From positions 4,962,501-5,026,500 of the forward strand of contig NC_059504.1 in the NCBI RefSeq assembly GCF_914767665.1: DNA of 64,000 bases, read 5' to 3'. Within the stretch, counting starts at the first letter, position 1; every line of letters begins with the position of its first letter. The position numbers were made by a program, and so were the translations under genes. The notes beneath the pieces were generated by a model. The model saw only the letters and a list, made by a program, of their open reading frames with translations, made no database searches and was not told the origin of the DNA. Below, piece after piece: positions 26,001 to 38,000 of this stretch. Source of the stretch: Harmonia axyridis (lineage: Eukaryota; Arthropoda; Insecta; Coleoptera; Coccinellidae).

Positions 26001-29000
26001 CCATCATCGTTTCTGAAGAAGTACGGACCAATGATTCCACCAGCCCATAAAGCGCACCAAACAGTCAGTTTTTGTGGATGTAACGGTGTTTCGACATACA
26101 CTTGAGGATTAGCTTCACTCCAAATGCGGCAGTTTTGTTTGTTGACGTAGCCATTCAACCAGAAGTGCGCTTCATCGCTAAACAAAATAAAATGGACGTA
26201 GTGCGCGATACGTATTCCGCACAGAACCGATATTTTAGAAATGAAATTGCACTATTTGCAAGCGTTGTTCAGGCGTGAGTCTATTCATGATGAATTGCCA
26301 AACCAAACTGAGAATAAATCACTCGACAGCTATTAAATCGGTCGCCATCTTGAATATAAATGCGAACTCAAAGTTATATACCTCGAAAAAAAAAAACCCT
26401 ATACAACTCTGTGACTCCAGAGGGAGTACCTAAGTTACCAAAGGGAGTTGATAATGGAATGAGCACCTTCGAAATTTTTCAGTAGATTAAACAATTAACT
26501 ATCAAAAGTCGATGCCTAATCTGATTTTCCCTTCCAGATACTAGTAAAGTTCTTCGAGTTCTCCCCGATCCAGTGCTTCCTGGAGCCCTGGGCACGCGAG
26601 ATGGGCTTCATCATCTGCTACGGTGCCATAATCCTCAAGCTCTACCACCACCTGATCGAATTTCGCACAAGGAAGGCCCACAGATGGGTGGTCAAAGACA
26701 CCGATCTCCTCAAATACCTGCTGATCATGACGTTCTCCGTGTTCGCATACATGGCCGCCTTCACCGCCTTCATGCTCAACTTCAGACAGGAGAATTACGA
26801 TTTGCTGGTGGAGGAAACCGTAGTGGTGGACGGATCCAGATACCAGACCTGCAAACCTCTCCTGTGGGATTTTGTAACCGAGACGGGAGAGCTCATAATA
26901 TTGATATTCGGGATTCATATCAGTTACGCAACAAGGAACGCAAGGACGCAATTTCACGTGAGTTTGCTTTGTGGTTTTGGGGTAAACACGGACAATGACC
27001 GGAACAATATATATTATCATATTTTTTCTTTGAAAATTTCAGATTTTTACCTATGATTTCTGGAATAATGTACTGATCGCCTAACTGCCAGCATTTTCGT
27101 GATCTTCATACTCGAATTAATCAATAAGATGATACAATATTTCCATGAAGGAACTTTTATTTTTTTTCAATTTTCTAAGGGTTTTCGACAAAAAATTTTT
27201 CAGGTGAGATCGAAATTCGGCTAATCAGAGATCGTCAATTCTGGCAACGTTAATCAATTCTTCGTAGAGCTCACGGTTTTGAGGAAATTTTAACTCGAAA
27301 TTTTGGAAAAAATTGAATTTCCTTCCAAAAACCTCCTGAATTATTCGTCGCATACACCTCAAATGAAACGCTTTTCAAACATCAAGTTACGATCTAAAAC
27401 ATACTAAGGTTTCAAGGGCGTAGCTTGCATCCAGAAGAAGTTCTGGCCCTTCATTTAAGACAAATAGAAACACAAACAGTTAAAACCCAATACAGCGTTC
27501 ACAGTTCGACAATTAATATATTATACATGATATTGAAATAGTGAAAACAAAATTTAAGTTATGCTATAAACTATAACTAAAAATTAAACATAACATGATC
27601 TGAGAATGATCAGCTTACTGAAAAAACAAAGGGCAATTTTAATTTTGAAATTTTTTCCAATTTATGGAGTTGAACATTGAAAATATCAACACCACATAAA
27701 AAAGAATTAAATATTGACAGCATTCTACACATTGAATTGAATACCCACAGAATGAAGATTTACAAAAACTGAATGTCCAACAACTATACCTTTTCCATTG
27801 TAGCTCAGAGAATCGAAGTTCAATTTCAGTAAAGGGAACTTGTATTTCAGAATTGGAAAGTATAATTCAGAAAATAAAAATGGGATTCGAAAATAGTTGA
27901 TTTAATTTCAGAAAAATGGAATTGAAATTACGATTAGGAAGTGGGAATTCAGAAAAATGCAGTTGTTGGAACATTGATGGACGACAGACGAGAACTTTAT
28001 TGTGATAAAGCATTTGGAAACATCCTTAGACACTCTTCCAACTCAACTGGTCATCCCCTCATAACTTACTCCCTTGAACTCTCCTTTGAATTTCTTCTTC
28101 CTTTTCTTATTCTCTAAGTTGTATGCCTGCGCAATTGTATCATGATAACCACGAGTACCCAACGAAAGACAATTGTTACACTAATGCAGGTACATTTATA
28201 TTGTGTATTATGTTTATTTTATTATCGTGACGTCAAATTTGGCTAGACACAAACATTATGTATAATTGCTTTTTGTCGCCACAGTTGTAATTCAGAAAAT
28301 TGATATTCGGGATTCATATCAGTTACGCCGCTAGGAACGCCAGAACGCAATTTCACGTGAGTATACATTGTGATTTTGAGGTAAACAAGGACAATGACCG
28401 GAACAACGTTCATAAAAAAATTGAATACCCACAAAGTATCGATTGACTAAAATGTATGTTCAACTTCACGTTTTCAAATTGCATATAAGCGTACAACTTT
28501 GCTTTCGCCGTTTTTTCCGAAATTCGAGGCTTTATTGTAAAAAACTGGTTATACATTTATGATTCAAAGTGTTGTCCATCGCTGGCCACTATTTTCTCCC
28601 ATTTTTCGTGCAGGGTTTGAATCCCTTGTTGAGAAAACTGGTTATATTTTGAATGCGATGCAGAAACTCTGTCAGAAAAACATCAGTTTCTTCATTATGG
28701 CTTTTAAAACTAAGTTGAATACTCATTAATGAATATTTGCCTATTTTGAAAAATAAAAATTCTAAAGTTATTCGAATAAGCTCATCTCAACTCCTTCAAT
28801 TTGAATCCTCATTCGTTCAAACACGCATAACTTAACCATAAAACATAACACATAATTCTCAGAAATTGAAATGACAAAAACCCATATTATACATACTCAC
28901 TTTTTACAATTGAATAATGTAGTTCGAAAACTAGTTGATAACAAGAATAAAAATTAAAGTAAAAGCTACGATATCGAATGTTCCGAATCACGTACAACGA

Positions 29001-32000
29001 TGATTCATATAACTGTTGAACTTTTTTACCGCCCATGAAGATGATAAAGGAGAAACAAATTGGAAAAGTTTCCTCCTTTGTTTATAGCTTAATTGGAAAC
29101 TTATCGGAGGAAAACGAGTGTTGCATGGGTAATTTCCCGGAGACAAAATTTCCCAAACAGCTTATTGCCTGCTGTGAGTTGGGGACAACTGAAACAGATG
29201 GTTGAGATCAGATATCATATTTCGATTTTTCATCTAGCAGTTTTCTAGTCAAAACCAAACGAAGTTTTTCGTTTCAACTACATAAATGATACTGCAAATA
29301 TTATTATCAGATATCTCATTATAATAAGTTGTCTTTTTAGAAGAGAATATTAAAAAATATCTTTTGAGGAATTTTTCACCATTTAACGGCTGTGGCTTTC
29401 AAGTGATTCATACTTCGAAACGATTTTGTACTCTCATATCAATTCTATCTAGAAAGTCCAATTCGGAAAGCACCCTAAGAAGGATTAGTGACAAAGGATT
29501 TCACCATAAGATATAATAGTTTTGAAATGAAATTCAATCTCGTGAGATGAATTAAATCACTTCTATTTCTTGTGACTATTTCAAGCTCTTGTTAAAAACC
29601 AATCAGAAGTTCTTGTCAAGTTTGAATTATCGGTAGTCCAATCTTGACTCACAACTTTGTTTAGCCTTTCAAGTTTGCTATTTTCAGAGTTGTGTATGAT
29701 ACAGTTTTATGTCAAAACATTGTAGATAATTCTACTAAACTTCAGGTTTTTCATTCTTCAGTTTGTTTATGAAATAGTCTAATGAAATTCCACCTCTGAT
29801 TGAATTTATCTGTTAAATATGTCCTTGATTTCACAACTCAACGAAGTTATTGCTCAAGCAACTCAGTTTCATTATGAAATAAATCGACATCAGACTCATA
29901 GCAAAAATTGAGCCACTTATGGTATAACTTCTTCCTATTTCAAGCTCTGGTCAAATAAATACATCAGGAGTTTTGATCGAGTTCAGATTATCGATAACAT
30001 CAAACTAGACTCTTGACTCCGATTTGCCTGTCAAGTTCATAGTTTTCAGATGTGTATATATGACAAATCGACGTCCGATACTTTCGAATTTCAGATATTT
30101 TACCTATCTCTTCGTGAAATACTTCAGTATATTCCACTCGTTATTGAAAAAATCTCATCACTCTGTTCTTTACTTCATAACTCAATTGAGTTGCTTGAAC
30201 ACACCACACGTCCTAAGGATTCACTTTATTGCAAAGTATCTCAGTATATCAGAAAGACGCTACCTATAATTATATTATCGAATTTTCAATTTATTTTTTG
30301 GCCTTAATGAACTAACATTTTCATCCAACTGCAAAATCGCTCAGAGATACTTCAGCCACCTCAAAGTAATCTGATAAGACCCACAGTCGGATAAAGAAAT
30401 AAACAAGGTGTAATCCCACCCTTACTCCTCTCAAGGCACAAGCATACGCAACGTCTCTCTACCTCTCTCACCAACAATCTCCATCTCGGATCGTATTACC
30501 GAAGAGGATGGATATAGTACGGTCTGAAATTCAAAATAAATTTCATTTATTCATCTCCATAAATCCACCTATCGCATGTATATGCTCCGATCGAGATCAG
30601 CATAGGGGACTGAAAAGAGCGTATCATCTCCGTTGTCAATATATTCTTAACACTGGTATGCTTTTATCGTGTGATGTCTTATGATATCATTTTTGAGGAT
30701 AGAGAAGGCTCGTGTATTCACGAGATAGAACCTGTCCGATTTTGAATTCGTCTCCGCTCGAGGTCTTAAGGGCCTCTGTCATGGTAACACGTGATTCGAA
30801 GAGGAAGATTTCACTTATGTAGATTGGGAATGATACAAACATTTGTCAGATCATCGAAGTTATTTGTGGATCGGGAACATACTGTGATTTTGAGGGCGTA
30901 GCATTCGTCCAGGAAAAATTGCAGCCTCGGGAATATTATCGAGTTTTTTTTTGAAAATTTCGGATTTTTACCTACAATTTTTAAAATAATGTACTGATCG
31001 CCCAACTGCAAGAATTTTCGTGAACTACGTAGTAGAATCAATCAATGTAGGCTTGGTTAATCGATCGTCTAGAGGTATGATTCGATTACCTGGCCTTTCG
31101 TCTTTTTCTCCGTGACTTTGTTGGATTTGTAATAATTAAACTTTTTTGAATTATTTACATCTATATTCAAAGCCACAATTATACAGTACAAACTCAGTAT
31201 TGAGAAGATCTTAATTACGTCTTAATTACAAGTTTCTCACTACGGTACTGAATTTCGTCTTCAACTCGTTTGTTGATTACTCGAAACGTCTTGGATTATC
31301 ACGTCTTCATCGTACTTCAAGTTTTCGGTCGTCTCGTCTTTAACATGTTCGCGACTCGTCTTAATCTAGTCCGCGAAACGTCTTTTCGTCTTAAGTTGAC
31401 CGCCCGAACTTGACTCGTCTTCGACTTAAGTTAAACTGTACCTGTCTTCGGCTTAATTTGAACTGTGTCTCTGCCTATTGGAACTACCCTGTCTCGAATA
31501 TCGACCTCCCTTCTTCTCGTCTTGGCCACACCCTTAGCTGAAAGTACCATCCCCTAGTCCAATAAGAGCTTTGCCGTACCGCCCACAAAGATCTTCGCGG
31601 ATTCCTGGAAATCGAATATTCTAGAAGGACTAGAACCTGATAAACAGATGTAACACATCTGGTACGACCGTGTTGTCTTCGAACCTTATCAACCCCCCAA
31701 TAAATCTCTTCAAGATTTACAACTCTTGACATATCTTCGACACCTCGAAGAATAACACACCTTTTTTACATTATGTACAATAACAATTCGTTCCCTGTAA
31801 ATCAATCGAAACTATCATGCCCTCGACACTAAAAGAAACTAATAGGTCTCCAAGCATCCGGTTGACCATCGCAATTATTTACAGGGAACAATAATTGGAT
31901 CCTACATCAATAAAATGATACAATATTCCCAAGAAGGAAATTTTATTTTGTTTTCAATTTTCTAAGGGTTAGGTTAGGTTAGGTTACTTTCCTTGTAGAG

Positions 32001-35000
32001 CTCACGGTTTTGAAGGAATTTGAACTCGAAATTTGGGAAAAAATGAATTTCCCCTCAAAAATCGTTATATCTCTTGAATTATTCATCTCAGACCCCTTAA
32101 AAACTCTTTTCAAATATCAAGTTCCAATCTAGAACATACGCAGGTTCTAACGGCGTAACTTACGTCCAGGAGAAGTTGCACCCTCGGGAATATTATCATT
32201 TTTTTCTCGAAAATTCCAGATTCAACTACACTTATAAACCAGTCCAGTATAGGATAATTCGAGGATACACAGACCGACAGACGTAGAACCAGATGTTACA
32301 AACTGTGTAAAATGCATGTCGAGAGCGAATTCGAAGACTAAGCCCTCTTTTCATCCCGTTAGTAAGCTTTCCAAACCTACCTCGGAAAACGATCTTCCAA
32401 AGTAGTCTTTTCAAAATACGTCAAATCCCCGTTCATCCTCGGCAAGAGGCATTCAAAATCCCGCTTAGAAATACTTACTTAATAACTCTAATTCGCCAAC
32501 GCTCAAAAGGAAAGCTCCGAGATCCGATATTCGTGTTGAATAGGAATTCGCGAACATACCACCCTCTTACGTCTCAGTGATTAAGCTCGACTACATTCGG
32601 GCAGGAATCTTTTCCATACCGACATCGTTCCGACGACGTATGCGTTCGGTAAGAACACACACAATCATCCGGGCGCGAAAGATAATCCGAATTAATTCGA
32701 AACGCGGGAAATCTAGGTAAGTTCATTAACTCCGAAATAACTCCGTCTTTAACGTCCAGGCTTACGCCGACGACATAGTGGTGATTGTTAGAGGCAAGCA
32801 TGGGGGCCCACTAAGTAGCCGAATGCAACTTGCTCTCAGAATTATTGAAAATTGGTGCGGGGAAGAAAATAATTCCGTTCACTAGAAGAAGTAATCTCGA
32901 CCTCAGAGCTCTGGTCTTAAATGGTCAGACTCTGTACTTCTCTAGTGAGTGCAAATATCTTGGTGTTATCCTGGACAGTAAACTGAACTGGGGGAAATAT
33001 ATAGATGAGACTCTTTCCAGAGCCACGGCGGCTATGTGAGCATGCAAAAGACTGTTTGGAAAGACATTGGGAGTGAAACCGAAAATGGTACTGTGGTTAT
33101 ATACAGCGGTAGTACGCCCTATTGTCACCTATGCATCTCTAGCATGGTGGACCAAAACCGAGGAGGTCACCACACGCATCAGGTTGCAGAAACTGCAAAG
33201 GCTGGCGTGTATTGATGTCACAGGAGCTATGCGCACAGCTCCCACGGCAGCGCTGGAGGTCATACTAGACTTGCCTCCCTTACACCTACATGTAGGAAAT
33301 GTAGTCTGCTCGAAGCAATAAGAATTTCCCTTAATGGAAAGCTCCTTCCTGGAAAGTGGGTTGGGCATTTAAGGATACTGAATCAATTAGATTCAAACCA
33401 TCGGATATTATACTAACCACCTACGATTTTGAAAAGCACTTTGAAACGGTTATAAATGACATTCCTAGTGCAATAAGTCTCGTGAATCGTCTGGACAAAA
33501 AGTCATCCATATGGTTCACAGATGGATCAAAAACAGAGAAGGGCACCGGCATTGGGATATATGGACCTAAACTGAGGATCTCTAAAGCCCTGTGAAGTGA
33601 GCCCTCGATTTTACAGACCGAGATAATGACTGTTTATGTATGCGTCCAGGAGTGTCTCAAAATGAACCTCAAGGGGGCGCATATCTACATCACCACGGAC
33701 AGCCAAACCACGCTGAGATCCCTGGAATCGTGTTGTCAGGGGTCTTTGCTGACTTGGGAGTGACGTAACACCATGGAGCAACTGGCCGGGGGAAATAAGG
33801 TGACTCTACTATGGGTACCAGGGCACTGTGGGGTTCAACGAAATGAAAGAGCTGATGAACTTGCAAAAAGTGCATCAAGGTTGAGACCTGCTGAACCTGA
33901 GCCTTTCTGTGGTATAGGAAAAGACCAATATAAAGCTGCGGTCCAGCTATTGGAGTTGAACAGCAGGACGATCCACTGAACTAACACTCCTAGACTTGTT
34001 CAGGCAAAGAAATTCCTGAAGATTTCACCGAACTACGCCAAAAAGCTCCTGAAGCTGTCGCGAGCCGAGCTTTGGGTGATGGTAGGACTGCTGACGGGGC
34101 ACTGTCGTTACAAACATCATTTGTACCGTATGGGAAAGTCAGCAGACGAGATTTGCAGGCTCTGTGGATCGGAATCAGAAACAGCCGAACACTTGATATG
34201 CAAGTGTCCGGAGCTGGCTGGACTAAGAACCATTCACATGGGTAAGCCGGTTCTGGATACCAGAGAGGTAACGGCCAAGGCCCCTAAGGAGGTTGTCAAT
34301 TTTATTAACGTCGTTGACGACCTCCCTGGGTTTCTATGAATGAGTAGGGTAGTGAAGAAAAGATCTGCATGGTCGCAGTTACCGGAAGGCTTACCGAACC
34401 AAAACGACCCCAGTTCAAATAAGAATAATAATAATAAGCTCGACTACATTCGGGCAGGAATCTTTTCCATACCGACATCGTTCCGACGACGTATGCGTTC
34501 GGTAAGAACACACACAATCATCCGGGAGAGAAAGATAATCCGAATTAATTCGAAACGCGGGAAATCTAGTTAAGTTCATTAACTCCGAAATAACTCCGGT
34601 TTCCGGCGACACGCCCGGAAGTGAATCGCTCGTAATAACAATAATCACCCCTAATCTCCGGAGAAAATCACATTTTCTCCGCGCTCTGCCGTCCCGGCGG
34701 ACTGTACGTGTTCAAATTTTCAGACGAAACCACCAGTTTGATTACCAATTAACGTTAGTCGTGTGCTGTACCTGTACCTGCGGCCTGATTGGTCCCCTGT
34801 CGTTGATTTTTCGTCATCTTCATCGGGTGTTTTTTAATCATGAAGATTAATAACATTTGGGCGAGACGATCTCGGGGAAAATTCGATTTTACGCCCTCTC
34901 TCTGGGGATTTTGGTGTTACATCACGAGATCCGCCATCTCTCGGAAATGCACAGAGTTACTACATCCTCCCCTGCCAGTACCGACGGAACCCCAGAAAAG

Positions 35001-38000
35001 TATTCGTGAAGAGAGATATAGAGAGCGCAAGCGAGTTGTGAAAATGGAAAAGCAAGGCTTAGTGAAGCATCTTGCATCGTGAACGCAGGTCTCCGCCCCA
35101 AGTTAGGATCTCCACTTTGACTAGGTGTTCTCGAGCCAATTTTGATGGTGCGCCCTCTTCCTGAGGATTACAATGACATCTTCAGTTTGGCACACAGAGG
35201 TATCCTTTCTTCTCCATATTGGAGTATAGTGACTCTAACTAGGTGGGGTTGGATTATATCTCCATCAGTGCCGAAGTAGAGAGTGACGAGATTCTCAAAA
35301 CACCATCTCTCGGGCATGTATAAAAATAAGTAACGAAGGTGTATAATTTTTCTGGAAATTTTTGGGAAATCTATAGGAGGAAAAATTCTTTGTAGTCAAA
35401 GTGTGAAAAAGTCTCTAAACATACAAAATGAATATAGAAGACTTTGGAAGGACTCTTTTGAAATGTATGAACCCAATTGAATGATGCGCTACTAATGTAC
35501 TTTTAGAGTATCGCTTTGTCGTAGGAATTATTAAAACACTGATGGATGACAGACGAGAACTTTATTGTGGTACAGCACTTGGAAACAACCTTGAACATTC
35601 TACTCACTCAACTGGTCATCACCTCGTAACTTCCTCTACTGAACTCTCCTTTTCCTAGTTTTATACCTACAAACATAATAGTATATTGTGCAACAAGTGG
35701 GGAGAGTCCAACTTTTCTCGCGAGTGTGGAAGTTTGTGGCACGAGCCAGAAAGGCGAGTGCCGCAAACACACGAGCGAGAAAAGGACTTTCTCCACATGT
35801 TGCACACTATACTTTTCCTACAACTGCACAAATTTCAATAATTCAAGTAATGGACTTGATCCAAATCAAAATGGCCTTCGTTGACAGTATATGCTAATTT
35901 ATTGCGTTTCCATAGAAACGACTCAAAAGCCCAATTTCATTGGTCTACCAAGCTAGGTGTGGGCAAAGTGCCGTGAGAAATAATATTTCCCACAGTATGA
36001 GCAATACATAGTTTTGAAATTGTGTAAGATATCAAGAATACGCTACTTTTCATAGCAGTTGTAGGAAAAATCATATTGTATACCTACCTTGAATTTCTTC
36101 TTCCTTTTCTTATTCTCTGAGTTGTATGCCTGCACACTAATTAGGGAAGGGGAAAGATATTCTCTTGTTACGACAATTTCGGCAAGACACAAGCATTATG
36201 TCTAATTGCTTTTTGTCGCCACATACCTACTGCCTAGCTCGATGGACAACGCAGTTCATCGATGCAGGAGAAATTCGAGGAGAAAATGAACTGAAGGGTA
36301 CTTTATATATCAACGAGGGGTGTATTCGACTAGAGAAAAAACGAATGGAGTCGAATAATTTGACGGATAATGAGTAGACAGAGTAGATAAAATAATACTC
36401 TATTTCAGATAATTAAATCTCAAACACATCCATATTTTACTTATAAAGAACAATTTGCATTGATGCTGAATGCATACATTTAGGTATCTTCCACTCAAAC
36501 TCGAATGGACCTAACCAAACACCCTGTTTAACTAGGAAATCATTAAAACCACGCTACTTTCCACAACCCACTCTGCACTCAATTTCTAAATTCGCCCAAC
36601 CTGCCATAACAGTGAAAAGCGAAAACGCAACAGCCACAACGAAACCTTCCAAAATACACTTACGCCCACATATTCGGCCAGGCAGATAGATACAGTCGCC
36701 AACAATCAAAGCTCCCAAATCAGCAGGCGCTGACAGGCAACCAACGCACAATGGGAACACGTTGCAACAAGACACCAACGGTCCACTTTCATTGTTACCT
36801 CATAAATTATCCACGTACTACAGACGGCAATCTGAGGATGGGCAACTATAGTAGCTAGGACGAGCGGTCAGATAACGCAATACAACAACGTTTTGTTGTC
36901 CGACGTGTTGTTCATTACGAGATGCTGTTGCCTGTTGCCAGGGCCGTGCGGTCAAGGGCGGTTAAGGGCGGTTTATCACTCTTCCTGTGTCAGCCACAAT
37001 TTGTTCTTGTTCAATGGCAATTAAGGCGGTTTTATTGTCCAGCGAAGAGGGAGGAGTTGCCATGTTGTCCGACCGTACAAATAAACTGTTTCCTGTCCTG
37101 AAAGTTTCACGTTTTAGCCTAGCTATGGGATCGTGTTGACTGAAAGTTCTTCAGTTCTGAGTGGGTTGCCATATATTACTACTCGCGCCCTTTTGGGTTA
37201 TAGGCTTGCTGAAAAGTTCGGGAATATTCTGGGAATATTTCAGCTGGTCAGATGTAGAAAGTTTCTTGACGATCTGGAGGGGAAATGTGTATGGGATATT
37301 CATATACGGGGGGTCAGAACAATGGCGCGGCCAGGATTTTGTTTTTGGGGAGGTTAGCCACTCCAACTTGATTGCGATCGGTAGATTTCGTCATCAAAAA
37401 TCGGTATATTATCATTGCTTTTTGGTTGAAATTAGGCTTTTTTAAGTTTTCAAAGGTAATTATAGCTAAAACAATTTCTATTATTTATCCAATAGAACTA
37501 AAAAAAATTCAGACAGATCAGAAAGTAGAAGTGGCTTCAGACTAGGGCGTATTTGAAGCACAATTAAAAGCATATATTTCAGTAATGAAACAATAAGAAC
37601 TTCGGAACCTTTTTCTAGTTACTTAATAGCATTTTTTCAATGGTAGAGCAATACCAGCATCCGTTGGCAATTTCGTAGGTTTCAGAAACGTGACCTCATA
37701 CAAAGAAATAATAGTATTTCTTTATACAAAGAAATAATAATATTTCTTTATACAAAGAAATGATAATATTTCTTATCGTAGTGTTCAACTGCTGAACCTA
37801 CAATCTAATAGTTGGTGGCAATAAAATTTGAATTTTATCGTTATTTTCGACAAGCAACCCCTAAGAAATTCCCTCTATATTAAAGTTGCCGATCCTAGCA
37901 ATGAATGATGCTAGGTTATAAATAATAAACAAAAATCCATAAGAGACATTAGAGACTGTATTTTCATTGACAAACATTCCCTCACAGCTAAAGCACGTCT

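Larger units (their letters stand above)
30882..32225 (+). repeat. 410-bp repeat R, copy 2 (interrupted)
   Basis: From GGGCGTAGCATTCGTCCAGG across the monomer junction to GTACTGATCGCCCAACTGC, then broken at 31045 by an 861-bp insert, and resumed at 31907 to CTCGGGAATATTATC. Without the insert it is about 1.15 tandem units. Confidence 0.6.

Noticed and set aside
25565..26185. M3 transposase as a functional gene
   Set aside because: The DNA-binding half is deleted, although the catalytic Asp residues remain.
26541..27020. Long open frames antisense or offset to exon 6
   Set aside because: They are shadows of the GC-rich coding exon, whose own frame has clear receptor motifs and matched splice sites.
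28300..28356. Copied exon piece as a mutually exclusive exon
   Set aside because: Acceptor choices give either a frame shift (61 nt) or an in-frame TAA (72 nt). Kept only as a finding.
34840..35082. 80-codon frame after the LINE
   Set aside because: No start context, domain or splice partner; explained by high GC.
36554..36778. Hydrophobic minus-strand frame as a secreted or membrane protein gene
   Set aside because: No start signal, partner exon or family match; listed only as a possible exon-like region.
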